The notes: generated by a model from the letters alone, not told the origin. A DNA stretch of 64,000 nt from an uncultured Pelagibacteraceae bacterium (GCA_902596205.1 CACJSY010000005.1:1-64000), one strand, 5' to 3'; shown: positions 50,574-60,155, counted from the stretch's first letter. Program-made: numbers and translations.

Positions 50574-51590
50574 TTAAGCCGCTGATTCTTTTTCTAAGTC
50601 TTCAGACCATTCCCCTCTAGAAGATAAACCATTCATTTTTGCTCTATGATTAAAAGCTTTTTGAATATTTTTGATATTATTTTGATCTTTTCCAAACTCT
50701 TTCAGAGCACTAGCCTGCAATCCCCTTCCATATGAAAAGGTAATTAAAAAATTGCTGTCATTTATTTTATTAATCTCATTTAGATTTTTACTAGACTCTA
50801 TTTCAGATTGACCTCCTGATAGAAATGCAATTCCAGGAACTTCACTAGGTACATTCTTTTTCAAACAATCCAAAGTTTTTTTTGCAATTTCTTCTGAGCT
50901 AGATTTATTTTTACATTCTGAGCCAGGGATAACCATATTAGGTTTTAACACAGTTCCTTTCAAATCAACTTTGTGTATTTCAAGTTCATTATAACATTCA
51001 TTTAAAACATTTGTTGTAACTTCATAACATTTATCAATATTGTGTGAACCATCCATGAGTACTTCCGGTTCAACAATAGGCACCATATTTGCCTCTTGAA
51101 CTAATGCAGCGTATCTTGCTAACGCGTGCGCATTCGATTTGATTGACTGAGATGTGGGAAATTTCTCTGCAATTTTATACACCGCTCTCCATTTTGTAAA
51201 TCTTGCACCTAGACTATAATACTCTTTCAATCTCTCTCTCAAACCATCTAAACCCTCTGTCACAGTTTCTTCATGTGATCCAGCTAGAGGTTTAGCTCCT
51301 TTATCAACCTTTATTCCTGGAATAGCACCATGCTTTGAGATCAATTCAGGAATAGTTGGACCTAATGTGGTTTTTTGCTTTATTGTTTCATCAAAAAGGA
51401 TTACGCCACCTATGTAATCTTTCATTGCACTGGCATCAAATAACGTCTGACGAAAATTTAATCTATTTTTTTCTAAATTTTCTACATTAATACTTTTGAA
51501 TCTTTTTGCTATCGTTCCTGTGCTTTCATCAGCGGCTAAAATTCCTTTGCCCTTGGCACACATTTTTTTTGCTATTTCATTTAAAGTCAT
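50574..51590 (-). CDS. fba: Class I fructose-bisphosphate aldolase
   Basis: A 338-residue metal-free aldolase. GKGILAADESTGTIAKRFKS (12-31) is the family signature. ARFTKWRAVYKI (about 130) and VDLKGTVLKPNMVIPGSE (about 206) contain the Schiff-base lysine region, and PGIAFLSGGQSEIESSKNL (about 250) the phosphate site. It splits or forms fructose-1,6-bisphosphate. It follows pgk by 9 bases in a carbon-metabolism block. Confidence 0.95.
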   Translation of the reverse strand: MTLNEIAKKMCAKGKGILAADESTGTIAKRFKSINVENLEKNRLNFRQTLFDASAMKDYIGGVILFDETIKQKTTLGPTIPELISKHGAIPGIKVDKGAKPLAGSHEETVTEGLDGLRERLKEYYSLGARFTKWRAVYKIAEKFPTSQSIKSNAHALARYAALVQEANMVPIVEPEVLMDGSHNIDKCYEVTTNVLNECYNELEIHKVDLKGTVLKPNMVIPGSECKNKSSSEEIAKKTLDCLKKNVPSEVPGIAFLSGGQSEIESSKNLNEINKINDSNFLITFSYGRGLQASALKEFGKDQNNIKNIQKAFNHRAKMNGLSSRGEWSEDLEKESAA

Positions 51591-51599
51591 ATCGATTAT

Positions 51600-52790
51600 T
51601 TATTTTAAAACACTAAGGCCAGGCAAGTCTTTTCCTTCCAAGTATTCCAAAAATGCGCCACCTGCTGTTGATAAGTGAGAGAAAGAAAGTTTATTTTTAT
51701 TTTTATTAATTGCCGCAAGAGTATCACCTCCACCTATAACTGAGATTAGATTTTTTTTGGAGGTATTTTTTGAAATAGTTTCTGCAATCGAAATTGTCCC
51801 TTTTAAAAAGTTTTTATTTTCAAAATATCCTGCTGGCCCATTCCAAAGAACTGTACTGGAATGATCAATAATATCTTGAATTTTTTTAATTGTGTTTACT
51901 CCAATATCCAAAATCATTTCACTATTTTCAATTTGATCTAAATTTTTATTTTTTCCCTCTCCGTCAAAACTAGTAGAGACAATACAGTCTTCTGGTATAA
52001 CTATCTCACAATTATTTTTTTTGGCTTTTTCATAAATTTTTTTAATAATCTCTTTTGTATCGGTTTCAACTAAAGATTTTCCAATATTTAAATTCTTATA
52101 TAAAAAAAAATTATTGGCCATAGCACCAACAATTATTAGGCTATTCACTTCTTTTATTAAATTTGAAAGAACGTTAATTTTCGTTGAAATTTTGGAGCCC
52201 CCAATAATACATGTTACTGGCTCTTTCTTATTTTTAATAACAAGATTTATTGCATCAATTTCTTTTTTCAATAAAGGACCAGCAAAACACCTATCTAAAA
52301 ACTTTGTAATATTATGAATAGATGATTGTTTTCTATGCGAACATGAAAAAGCATCATTTATATAAATATCTCCAAGAGAAGCTAATTTTTTTGAAAAATT
52401 TTCATCATTATTTGTTTCTTCCTCAAAATATCTTATATTTTCGATTAGAATTACTTCTCCCTGATTTAAATGAGAAAATTTTTGGCTTACCTCATTATCA
52501 ATATTTCCCGTAAAAAAATAAACATTAGTTTGAAGTGTTTTCTTTAGATATTTATAAATTGGCATTAAGGATAAATCAGGATCTTTAATTCCCTTAGGTC
52601 TACCAAGATGACTTATAATTATTATTTTTGCTTTTTTTTCGATTAATTGTTTTATGAAAGGCAAACATAGCACAATTCTTGTATCATCTAAAATCATTTT
52701 GTTTTTAATAGGAACATTTAAATCTAATCTTAAAATTATTTTTTGATTTTTAATTTCTAAATTACTAGGAAAAAAATTTATTTTATCCAT
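51600..52790 (-). CDS. pgk: Phosphoglycerate kinase
   Basis: A 396-residue kinase of full length. ILRLDLNVPIKNKMILDDTR (about 18) is the signature, ISHLGRPKG (about 58) and IGGSKISTK (about 195) substrate and ATP sites, NGPAGYFEN (about 313) and VIGGGDTLAAINK (about 350) the C-terminal nucleotide loop. It interconverts 1,3-bisphosphoglycerate and ATP. It is directly after tkt; the usual gap gene between them is missing. Confidence 0.95.
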   Translation of the reverse strand: MDKINFFPSNLEIKNQKIILRLDLNVPIKNKMILDDTRIVLCLPFIKQLIEKKAKIIIISHLGRPKGIKDPDLSLMPIYKYLKKTLQTNVYFFTGNIDNEVSQKFSHLNQGEVILIENIRYFEEETNNDENFSKKLASLGDIYINDAFSCSHRKQSSIHNITKFLDRCFAGPLLKKEIDAINLVIKNKKEPVTCIIGGSKISTKINVLSNLIKEVNSLIIVGAMANNFFLYKNLNIGKSLVETDTKEIIKKIYEKAKKNNCEIVIPEDCIVSTSFDGEGKNKNLDQIENSEMILDIGVNTIKKIQDIIDHSSTVLWNGPAGYFENKNFLKGTISIAETISKNTSKKNLISVIGGGDTLAAINKNKNKLSFSHLSTAGGAFLEYLEGKDLPGLSVLK

Positions 52791-52799
52791 TAATTTAAA

Positions 52800-54782
52800 T
52801 TATTCTCTAAGTTTTTTTTGAATGAAATTTGTTATTTTTTCTTCTGATAGGTCAAAATGATTATATACTTCCTTATAAGGTGCACTTTCTCCAAATTGAT
52901 CTATACCTAAATTCAGTCCTTTGCCTTTTACGTATTTTTGCCAAGAAATGATACTTCCAGCTTCTAATGTCACTACTAATGAATTTTCCTCTATAATATC
53001 GTTACGATAGTTCTCAGGCTGCATATCAAAAAGCTCCATACATGGCATTGAAACAACTTTTGAATGAATATTATTTTCTTTTAGTTTTTCTTGGACTTTT
53101 AAAGCTAATTCAACTTCAGTTCCAGAAGCAACTATATTTACCTTGCTTTCGTGGGAAGTTATTTTTACTACGTACGCACCTTTTTCACATTTATTTTCTC
53201 GAGAATTTTCGGGGTTGACGTAAGAAACTTTTTGCCTAGATAACGCGATTACACTAGGAGTATTTTTGCTTTTTAATGCTATCTGCCAACATTCTAAAGT
53301 TTCGTTGATATCTGCTGGTCTAAATACATTTAAATTTGGTATCGCTCTCAATCCAGCAAGCTGCTCAATAGGTTGGTGAGTAGGGCCATCTTCTCCCAAA
53401 CCAATTGAGTCATGAGAAAAAATATAGATTACTTTAAGACCCATTAAAGCTGAAAGTCTTATCGAAGGTTTGCAATAATCAGAAAAAATCAAAAATGTTC
53501 CTCCATAAGGCACTATCCCTCCGTAGAGTGCTAACCCATTCATAATAGCAGCCATACCATGCTCCCTAACCCCATAATGAATATAATTTCCATTAAAATT
53601 TTTAGAATTAATTATTTTAGAATTGCTAGTCTTTGTATTGTTCGAACCACTAAGGTCTGCAGATCCTCCAATAAGTTTCGGTAGTATTGCAGAAATACTC
53701 TCGATTACAGCCATTGAGCATTGTCGTGTAGCCAAGCTTGGCTTTGACTCATAGTATTTTGCTTTTTCTTTTTCAAATAAGCTTTCTAAGGACGTTATGT
53801 CAGTATTTAAATAATTTTGCTCAAGATCGTCTTTTATTTTAGGATTTTTTTTATTTATTTCTTCTTCCCATTTTCTTTCTAGCAACTCACCCTTACTTCC
53901 GATTTCTCTCCACTCTTGTAAGACTTCTTGTGGAATTTCAAACGGCTTATAATTCCATTTAAGTTTTTTTCGAACTAGCACAATTTCGTCATCACCTAAA
54001 GGAGAGCCATGTGAAGAAGCTTTTCCAGATTTGTTAGGAGATCCGAATCCTATTACTGTTTTACAAGATATAATGGTAGGCTTTTTAGATTTCGAGGCTT
54101 TAGAAATAGCTTTTGAAATTTGTTTTTCATTATGACCATTAGTTTCTAAATAATTCCAACCATAGGACTCAAATCTTTTTTTATAATTATCTGAGACACT
54201 TAAGGAAGTCGATCCGTCAATTGAAATTTTATTGTTATCAAAAAAAACAATCAAATTTTTTAACTTTAAATGACCAGCTAAACTCATAACCTCATGACTA
54301 ACACCCTCCATTAAATCTCCGTCGCTAGCAAAGACAAAAGTTTTATTATTAATTAGAGTGTCGCCAAATTTTTTCCTATAAATTTCCTCAGCTATCGCCA
54401 TCCCGACAGAATTTCCTAAACCTTGTCCTAATGGACCAGTTGTAGTTTCTATACCTGTGCCCTTTTTATATTCCGGATGACCTGCACATATTGAATTAAG
54501 TTGTCTAAAATTTTTTATATCTTCAATTGATATACTTTTGTATCCACTCAGATAGAGAAGAGCATAAAGCAACATAGAGCCATGGCCTGCAGATAGAATA
54601 AATCTATCTCTGTTGATCCAATTAGGATTTTTTGGATTAAACCTCAGGTGGTATTTAAACAACACGGTAGCAACATCTGCCATTCCCATTGGCATACCCG
54701 GATGACCAGAATTTGCTTTTTGCACAGCATCAATTGATAAAAATCTTATTGCGTTAGATAATTGGTTAAATTTTACACTCAC
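52800..54782 (-). CDS. tkt: Transketolase
   Basis: A 660-residue ThDP enzyme. AIRFLSIDAVQKANSGHPGM (11-30), TTGPLGQGLGNSVGMA (about 113), VFASDGDLMEGVSHE (about 148) with the GDG/ThDP motif, HGSPLGDDEI, and in the pyrimidine domain YGVREHGMAAIMNG (about 400) and HDSIGLGEDGPTHQPIEQ (about 452). It transfers two-carbon units in the pentose phosphate path. It heads the tkt-pgk-fba block and diverges from the coiled-coil/zapA operon. Confidence 0.96.
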   Translation of the reverse strand: MSVKFNQLSNAIRFLSIDAVQKANSGHPGMPMGMADVATVLFKYHLRFNPKNPNWINRDRFILSAGHGSMLLYALLYLSGYKSISIEDIKNFRQLNSICAGHPEYKKGTGIETTTGPLGQGLGNSVGMAIAEEIYRKKFGDTLINNKTFVFASDGDLMEGVSHEVMSLAGHLKLKNLIVFFDNNKISIDGSTSLSVSDNYKKRFESYGWNYLETNGHNEKQISKAISKASKSKKPTIISCKTVIGFGSPNKSGKASSHGSPLGDDEIVLVRKKLKWNYKPFEIPQEVLQEWREIGSKGELLERKWEEEINKKNPKIKDDLEQNYLNTDITSLESLFEKEKAKYYESKPSLATRQCSMAVIESISAILPKLIGGSADLSGSNNTKTSNSKIINSKNFNGNYIHYGVREHGMAAIMNGLALYGGIVPYGGTFLIFSDYCKPSIRLSALMGLKVIYIFSHDSIGLGEDGPTHQPIEQLAGLRAIPNLNVFRPADINETLECWQIALKSKNTPSVIALSRQKVSYVNPENSRENKCEKGAYVVKITSHESKVNIVASGTEVELALKVQEKLKENNIHSKVVSMPCMELFDMQPENYRNDIIEENSLVVTLEAGSIISWQKYVKGKGLNLGIDQFGESAPYKEVYNHFDLSEEKITNFIQKKLRE

Positions 54783-54841
54783 TTGTAATTACCTATATAG
54801 ACTTAAACTCACTATATCAATAATATGCTATAAAAAACTTT

Positions 54842-55165
54842 ATGAGCAATTTTGAAAAGAAAGAACAAAATTTAAACCAGCTTATTGATAAATTAAATTC
54901 AATTTCATTAAGTTATACACAGCCAAATTACGAACTTGCAAAAATTATAACTGAAAAAAAAGAGTTAATTTCTAAAAAAAAAGAGATTGAAAAACAAAAT
55001 CAAGAATTAATGAGAGAACACAAATTTTTAAAGGAAAAAATAAAAAAACTTCAATTTGAGGCAAACGAAAATTCAAAACTCGAAGAAAGGTTCAATCAAG
55101 ATATTGAGGAATTAAGTCAAGAAACTGAGAGTTTAGTTAACGAAATAGACAAATGGCAAACGTAA
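54842..55165 (+). CDS. Small coiled-coil protein (DUF4164-like)
   Basis: A 107-residue, almost wholly alpha-helical, charged protein with heptad-like leucine spacing (LNQLIDKLNSISL, then long KEIEKQNQELMREHKFLKEKI). Alphaproteobacterial genomes commonly carry a DUF4164 coiled-coil gene before zapA, and this one overlaps zapA by 13 bases. It is probably co-translated with it. A role at the division site is inferred only from that position. Confidence 0.7.
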   Translation: MSNFEKKEQNLNQLIDKLNSISLSYTQPNYELAKIITEKKELISKKKEIEKQNQELMREHKFLKEKIKKLQFEANENSKLEERFNQDIEELSQETESLVNEIDKWQT

Positions 55166-55599
55166 ACATTAAATTCAATAATAAAGATTATCTTTTATCA
55201 TGTGACGATGGCCAAGAGGAGTCGCTCAAAAAGCTTACAAAATATTTAGATAAAAAATATACAGAATTAAAAGATAAATTAGGGAATATTGGAGAAAACA
55301 AATTATTACTTATTACAACCATAAAATTAATTGATGAATATTTTGATTTAAAACAAAAAGTAACAAATCAAAAAAATAAATTGGATGAAATTTCAAATAA
55401 GTTTAAAGAAATTAGATCCTTAGCAATCAGATACAAAGAAGATAAAGATCTAGAAATAAAAAAATTGCATCAAGAGCTTGATAATTTCAAAAAAACTATA
55501 GAAGAAAATAATTCCTTATACGAAACTATGCTCGATAAAACAGCTCAATCATTAGAGAAAATAATTTCAAACACAGAATCGCTGTCTAAAATACAGTAG
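55153..55599 (+). CDS. zapA: Cell division protein ZapA
   Basis: A 148-residue protein. The globular start VNIKFNNKDYLLSCDDGQEESL (3-24) with LTKYLDKKYTELKDKLG is the ZapA domain. A long coiled coil (about 70-145) makes the dimer that bundles FtsZ filaments. It overlaps the coiled-coil gene and ends directly at the following ATG. Confidence 0.88.
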   Translation: MANVNIKFNNKDYLLSCDDGQEESLKKLTKYLDKKYTELKDKLGNIGENKLLLITTIKLIDEYFDLKQKVTNQKNKLDEISNKFKEIRSLAIRYKEDKDLEIKKLHQELDNFKKTIEENNSLYETMLDKTAQSLEKIISNTESLSKIQ

Positions 55600-56154
55600 A
55601 TGAGTTCAAAAAATAAACTTAGAAAAAAATTTTATCTTTTAAGAAAAAAAAGATATTTCGAAATAGATGAAAAATTTTTTTTTCCTTTAATTAAGTTTTT
55701 AAAAATAAAATTAAAAAAAAAAGCTTTTAAAATAGCTCTTTATTATCCCTCGAATTTTGAGTTAAATGTTTTAAAAGTTTTAGAAAATCCCTATATCTCT
55801 AATAAAAATACTCTTCTTCCGGCAATAGAGGAAAATAATAATATGAATTTTTTCCCCTGGAAGAAAAATGAGGTTTTATTTATTAATAAGTATGGAATAC
55901 CGGAGCCTATCAAATCTAGGGCAAAAGTTCCCGAAGTAGTTCTAGTACCAATTCTAGTTTTTGATAAATTTAAATTTAGAATTGGTTACGGAAAAGGTTT
56001 TTATGATCGTTATTTAACTAAATTAATTAAAAGATATAAAAAAATATTAACTGTTGGTGTTGCATTTTCTTTTCAAAGATACCATAAACTCCCTGTTTCA
56101 AAAAATGATGTAAGGTTAGATTTTATTTTAACAGATAAAGGATTGATTGAATGA
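55600..56154 (+). CDS. 5-formyltetrahydrofolate cyclo-ligase
   Basis: A 184-residue folate enzyme (MTHFS). KNKLRKKFYLLRKKRYFE opens it, IALYYPSNFELNVLKVL follows, LLPAIEENNNMNFFPW (about 76) marks the substrate loop, and VLVPILVFDKFKFRIGYGKGFYDRYL (about 113-138) carries the family signature. It converts 5-formyl-THF to 5,10-methenyl-THF. It starts on the base after zapA, so there is no room for the 6S RNA gene often found here in other proteobacteria. Confidence 0.93.
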   Translation: MSSKNKLRKKFYLLRKKRYFEIDEKFFFPLIKFLKIKLKKKAFKIALYYPSNFELNVLKVLENPYISNKNTLLPAIEENNNMNFFPWKKNEVLFINKYGIPEPIKSRAKVPEVVLVPILVFDKFKFRIGYGKGFYDRYLTKLIKRYKKILTVGVAFSFQRYHKLPVSKNDVRLDFILTDKGLIE

Positions 56155-56957
56155 ATATATTGATATTAGGTGACATAATGGGGGCATCTGGAAGAGAAGT
56201 GCTAAAAAAAAATCTAGAAAATTTAATCAAAAAAGAAAATTTAAATTTTGTAATTATAAATGGAGAAAATTCAGCTGATGATGGTTTAGGTATTACCAAA
56301 TCAATCGCGAATGAATTTTTTAATCAAGGAGTTGATGTAATAACTTCTGGAAATCATATATGGGATAAAAAAGAAACAATTGATCATATTAATATAGAAA
56401 ACCGATTGTTACGTCCTGCAAATTTACCTGAGGGATCTCCTGGTAATGGGTCTGGAGTATTTTTGTCTAAAGATAAAAGATTTAAAGTTGGTGTAATTAA
56501 TTTGATGGGAAACGTTTATATGAGAAAATCTGACGATGTATTTAAAAAAGCTGTGCAACTTCGAGAGAAATTCACTCTTAAAAAAAATGTAGATTTTTTG
56601 ATTGTAGATTTCCATGGTGAAATTACTAGTGAAAAAATGGCCATTGGTCATTTCTTTGATGGAAAAACTACATGTGTTGTTGGAACACATACTCACGTTC
56701 CAACTGCTGACACTAGAATACTTGATAATGGTACTGCATATCAAACGGATATAGGAATGTGTGGTGATTACAATTCAGTTATTGGGATGAACAAAGAAAA
56801 TTCGTTAAAAAAATTTTTAAAAGAAAAAGATTTTAATAAAAATTTTCCAGCAAACGATGCTGGATCATTATCAGGTTTAATCGTGGAATGTGATCACAAT
56901 ACTGGGTTAGCAAAAAAAGTTAGAAGGTTGATTCTAGGAGGAAGTTTAAATCAATAA
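56151..56957 (+). CDS. ymdB: YmdB family metallophosphoesterase
   Basis: A 268-residue calcineurin-like phosphoesterase. ILILGDIMGASGREVLKKNL (3-22), VIINGENSADDGLGIT (about 37), VITSGNHIWDKKETIDHI (about 63), and VDFHGEITSEKMAIGHFFDG and VVGTHTHVPTADTRIL (about 178) place all metal ligands. The family hydrolyses 2',3'-cyclic nucleotides. It overlaps the cyclo-ligase end by 4 bases. Confidence 0.92.
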   Translation: MNILILGDIMGASGREVLKKNLENLIKKENLNFVIINGENSADDGLGITKSIANEFFNQGVDVITSGNHIWDKKETIDHINIENRLLRPANLPEGSPGNGSGVFLSKDKRFKVGVINLMGNVYMRKSDDVFKKAVQLREKFTLKKNVDFLIVDFHGEITSEKMAIGHFFDGKTTCVVGTHTHVPTADTRILDNGTAYQTDIGMCGDYNSVIGMNKENSLKKFLKEKDFNKNFPANDAGSLSGLIVECDHNTGLAKKVRRLILGGSLNQ

Positions 56958-56959
56958 AT

Positions 56960-57688
56960 ATGGCTGGGCATTCACATTGGGCTGGTATAAAACATAAAAA
57001 AGGAAGAGCGGATAAAGAGAGGTCAAAAATATTTTCAAAAATTTCCAGAGAAATCACTGTTGCAGCAAAATTAGGTGATAAGGATCCAAACATGAACCCA
57101 AGGTTAAGGACTGCAATTCAAGCAGCAAAGCAAGCTAACATGCCAAAAGATAATATCACAAGAGCAATTAGCAAATCAGAGATAAGTGGAGAAAAGAATT
57201 ATGAAAGTTTAAGATACGAAGGATTTGGGCCTTCAAATATTGCTTTTATAATTGAGACATTAACAGACAACAAAAATAGATCAGCATCAAGTATAAGAAA
57301 TGTACTGCAAAAAAATGGAGGAAGATTAGGTGAGACCGGTTCAACAGCACATTTATTTTCCAATGTAGGCATAATTCATATAGATAAAAAAAAAACAAAG
57401 GAAGACGCAATATTTGAAATAGCAATTAATGCAGGAGCTAAAGATTGTTTAAATTTAGATGAAAATTTTGAGATAATAACTGAAAAAGAGGACTTCTATA
57501 AAATAAAAACTGAAATTGAAAAAAAAATTGATAATTTAAATCATTCATCTGTAGAGTGGAGGCCCTTAAATTATATAGATTTGACCAAAGAAAAAAGAGA
57601 GCAAATTTTAGAAGTTTTAAACGCATTAGATGAACTTGACGATGTGCAAAATATTTTTACCAATGCTAATTTGAAAAATTTAAAATAA
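56960..57688 (+). CDS. yebC: YebC/PmpR family regulator
   Basis: A 242-residue protein: MAGHSHWAGIKHKKGRADKE start, IFSKISREITVAAKLGD, and RYEGFGPSNIAFIIETLTDN are unmistakable. YebC proteins act at ribosomes stalled at proline runs and have been described as transcription regulators. It lies upstream of the ruvC-like gene, as in most alphaproteobacteria. Confidence 0.95.
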   Translation: MAGHSHWAGIKHKKGRADKERSKIFSKISREITVAAKLGDKDPNMNPRLRTAIQAAKQANMPKDNITRAISKSEISGEKNYESLRYEGFGPSNIAFIIETLTDNKNRSASSIRNVLQKNGGRLGETGSTAHLFSNVGIIHIDKKKTKEDAIFEIAINAGAKDCLNLDENFEIITEKEDFYKIKTEIEKKIDNLNHSSVEWRPLNYIDLTKEKREQILEVLNALDELDDVQNIFTNANLKNLK

Positions 57689-57690
57689 TA

Positions 57691-58182
57691 ATGAAAATCA
57701 TTGGAATAGACCCGGGTTTGAGTGGAGCAATTGCGATATTAGAAAATAACAAAGTTTTAAATCTTTTTGATATGCCAGTTATGTCTGAGGGAAAAAAAAA
57801 TAAGAGACAATTAAATAGCTCACTCTTGGTTAATCTTATTAAAGAGAATATTGAACAAAATGAAGAGGTAGCTGTTGTTGTGGAACAAGTAAATGCTATG
57901 CCCGGTCAAGGAGTAACAAGCATGTTTAATTTCGGACAAACTTTTGGGGCAATTAAAGGAGTTTGTGCGGCATTAGAGTTGCCAATATTTTTTGTAAGAC
58001 CGTCTAAATGGAAAAAACATTTCGAATTAATAAATTCATCAAAAGACTCAAGTAGAACAAGAGTGATAGAAATGTATCCAAAATTATCAAGTCAACTGAC
58101 TAAAAAAAAAGACGTCAATAAATCAGATGCTATTTTGATAGCAAGATTCTTCAGTGAAACAAGATTATCTGAAGAAATTTAA
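57691..58182 (+). CDS. ruvC: RuvC-family Holliday junction resolvase, phage-like type
   Basis: A 163-residue RNase H-fold nuclease. IIGIDPGLSGAIAILENN (3-20) gives the first catalytic aspartate, VVVEQVNAMPGQGVTSMFNF (about 61-80) the glutamate, and DVNKSDAILIARFF (about 142) the last acidic residues. The patterns DMPV and MPGQGVTSMFNFGQTFGA are those of phage/poxvirus-type RuvC-like resolvases, not of standard RuvC. ruvA and ruvB are not downstream, and tolQ follows instead. It may act alone as a junction resolvase. The position in the yebC slot is canonical, so a displacement of the original gene is inferred. Confidence 0.83.
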   Translation: MKIIGIDPGLSGAIAILENNKVLNLFDMPVMSEGKKNKRQLNSSLLVNLIKENIEQNEEVAVVVEQVNAMPGQGVTSMFNFGQTFGAIKGVCAALELPIFFVRPSKWKKHFELINSSKDSSRTRVIEMYPKLSSQLTKKKDVNKSDAILIARFFSETRLSEEI

Positions 58183-58239
58183 ACCCAAATTAATTATTAA
58201 CGCCAAATTCATGACACATTCTAAAAGTAATTAATCTTA

Positions 58240-58920
58240 ATGGAACAAGATATAGCTACTCAAGTTGTAGGTTTAGGAGGCTCTTCCGACTTTACTTTAT
58301 GGAAGCTTTTTTTAAGAGCTGACTTTGTTGTAAAATTCGTAATAATTTTACTAATAGCTTGCTCTATTTTCTCATGGGCATTAATTTTTGATAAGTTAAA
58401 ACTATTTAAAAATATAAATCGTTCTATAGAAGATTTTGAAAAAAAGTTCTGGAAAGCAAAATCTGCTGAGAGCTTCAATAATAGCTTACCTGTTAATTCA
58501 AAAGATCCTGCTGTATTAATTTTCAAAACAGCTATGGCCGAGTTAATTAAAACAAAAAGACAATCATCAGCGATTCAGGCAGCGAGAGTTGGAAGAATAT
58601 TAGAAATAGCTACTGACACAGAGATGAAAAAAGTTGAAAAAAATTTTACTTTTTTAGCTACTGTGGGATCCACCGCTCCATTTATTGGATTATTCGGAAC
58701 AGTCTGGGGGATAATGAATTCTTTTCAGTCTATTGCAATTTCAAGAAACACAAGTTTAGCAATAGTTGCACCTGGGATAGCTGAAGCTTTATTTGCTACA
58801 GCTTTAGGTTTATTAGCAGCTATACCAGCTGTAGTTGCTTATAATAAATTTAATAACGATTCACAAAAATATTTCTCAAGAATAGAAAATTTTTCAAAAA
58901 GATTTCTTTCTATAATATAA
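58240..58920 (+). CDS. tolQ: Tol-Pal system proton channel subunit TolQ
   Basis: A 226-residue inner-membrane protein of the MotA/TolQ/ExbB type. The first helix lies about 28-48; the helices at about 140-160 and 175-195 hold TVGSTAPFIGLFGTVWGIMNSF and ATALGLLAAIPAVVAYN. It powers TolA with TolR. ybgC, which usually precedes tolQ, is absent; the ruvC-like gene is 57 bases upstream. It could also serve TonB-dependent transport if no exbBD exists. Confidence 0.95.
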   Translation: MEQDIATQVVGLGGSSDFTLWKLFLRADFVVKFVIILLIACSIFSWALIFDKLKLFKNINRSIEDFEKKFWKAKSAESFNNSLPVNSKDPAVLIFKTAMAELIKTKRQSSAIQAARVGRILEIATDTEMKKVEKNFTFLATVGSTAPFIGLFGTVWGIMNSFQSIAISRNTSLAIVAPGIAEALFATALGLLAAIPAVVAYNKFNNDSQKYFSRIENFSKRFLSII

Positions 58921-58922
58921 AA

Positions 58923-59336
58923 ATGGCATTTCAATTTAATCGCTCAAAAAAAGGACCGATGAGTGAAATTAATGTAACACCATTTGTTGATGTTATGTTA
59001 GTACTTTTAATTATTTTCATGGTTACCGCACCTCTATTGACTGTTGGTGTTCAAGTAGATTTACCAGAGTCTGCAGCAGACTCACTTCCTGATGATCAAG
59101 AACCATTAACTTTAAGTATTAATTCTAAGGGTGAAATTTATATACAAGAACATCAGGTTACTTATCAAAAAATGATCCCAAAGTTATTAGCCATTGCGAA
59201 GAATAGGACTGATACAAGAATTTACGTTAGAGGAGATAAAAATATTAACTACGGAAGAGTCCTAGAGGTCATGGGGACACTTTCAGGAGCAGGTTTCTCT
59301 AAAGTAGCTTTAATCTCAGAGCCTTATAAAAATTAG
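58923..59336 (+). CDS. tolR: Tol-Pal system protein TolR
   Basis: A 137-residue protein with one membrane helix. SEINVTPFVDVMLVLLIIFMV (about 15-35) includes the proton-carrying aspartate. The periplasmic domain ends with RVLEVMGTLSGAGFSKVALISEP, typical of the ExbD/TolR fold. It is 2 bases after tolQ. Confidence 0.95.
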   Translation: MAFQFNRSKKGPMSEINVTPFVDVMLVLLIIFMVTAPLLTVGVQVDLPESAADSLPDDQEPLTLSINSKGEIYIQEHQVTYQKMIPKLLAIAKNRTDTRIYVRGDKNINYGRVLEVMGTLSGAGFSKVALISEPYKN

Positions 59337-59344
59337 GATGATTT

Positions 59345-60154
59345 ATGATAAGAAGCTTAATTTACTCTATAACTTTCCATTCAATATTAATTTTATTAAC
59401 AATTTTAAGTTTACCTTTCATGCTTAGAGAGCCAATTGACCTTCCTCCAATAGTTTCTGTAGAGTTGATACAAATTACAGATAAAACAAGTATTCCATAC
59501 GCGCCTAAAGCAAGAAAAATAATTGAGGAAACGAAAAAAAAAGAGAAGGAAAGACTGGTGTCTGAGCAAGCACCCCCTGCTGCAAAAGCAAAAGAAAAAC
59601 CTGATCGGATACCTCTTCCAAATGAAAAAAAAGAAGAAAAGCAAATTGTTAAAAAAAAACAGAATCCAGAGGAAATTAAACCTCAAATTAGACAATCTTC
59701 TGAATTTGAAAAAAAAGAGGTTGTTGATACAAATCAAATAGCAGCTTTAATTGATAAAGCAAAAGAAGAAGAAGCTGTAAAACAAAAAAAAACTAATAAG
59801 ATCACTCAGAGCAGTCAAAAAAACTCATTTGCCTCTGGGTTAACTCTCTCTCAAGAAGACGCACTAAGAGCTCAAATTTTTGGTTGTTGGAGTGTACCTT
59901 TAGGATTACCTTACGATGAAGATTTGCTTGTAAGAATTAAGCTCAAATTAAAAAAAGATGGTACAATATTAAAATCTGAAATTTTAGATCACCAAAGAAT
60001 GAATAGACCAGGACAAAAATTTTATAAAGTTTTAGCGGAGAGCGCTTTAAGAGCAGTAAGGTTGTGCCAACCACTCAAAGTACCTCCGACTGGATACGAT
60101 AAATGGAAAGAATTACAATTAAACTTTAATCCAACAGAAATGCTAAAAGGTTAA
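59345..60154 (+). CDS. tolA: Tol-Pal system protein TolA
   Basis: A 269-residue protein. An N-terminal helix ([18 protein letters not shown], 6-23) contains the S-H region that contacts TolQR. A long lysine/glutamate-rich periplasmic stalk (about 55-160) follows, then the C-terminal TolA/TonB-like domain starting [20 protein letters not shown] (about 179). Two cysteines (CWS, RLCQPLK) are positioned for the family's disulfide. It links the inner membrane to Pal and TolB. Confidence 0.92.
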   Translation: MIRSLIYSITFHSILILLTILSLPFMLREPIDLPPIVSVELIQITDKTSIPYAPKARKIIEETKKKEKERLVSEQAPPAAKAKEKPDRIPLPNEKKEEKQIVKKKQNPEEIKPQIRQSSEFEKKEVVDTNQIAALIDKAKEEEAVKQKKTNKITQSSQKNSFASGLTLSQEDALRAQIFGCWSVPLGLPYDEDLLVRIKLKLKKDGTILKSEILDHQRMNRPGQKFYKVLAESALRAVRLCQPLKVPPTGYDKWKELQLNFNPTEMLKG

Positions 60155-60155
60155 A

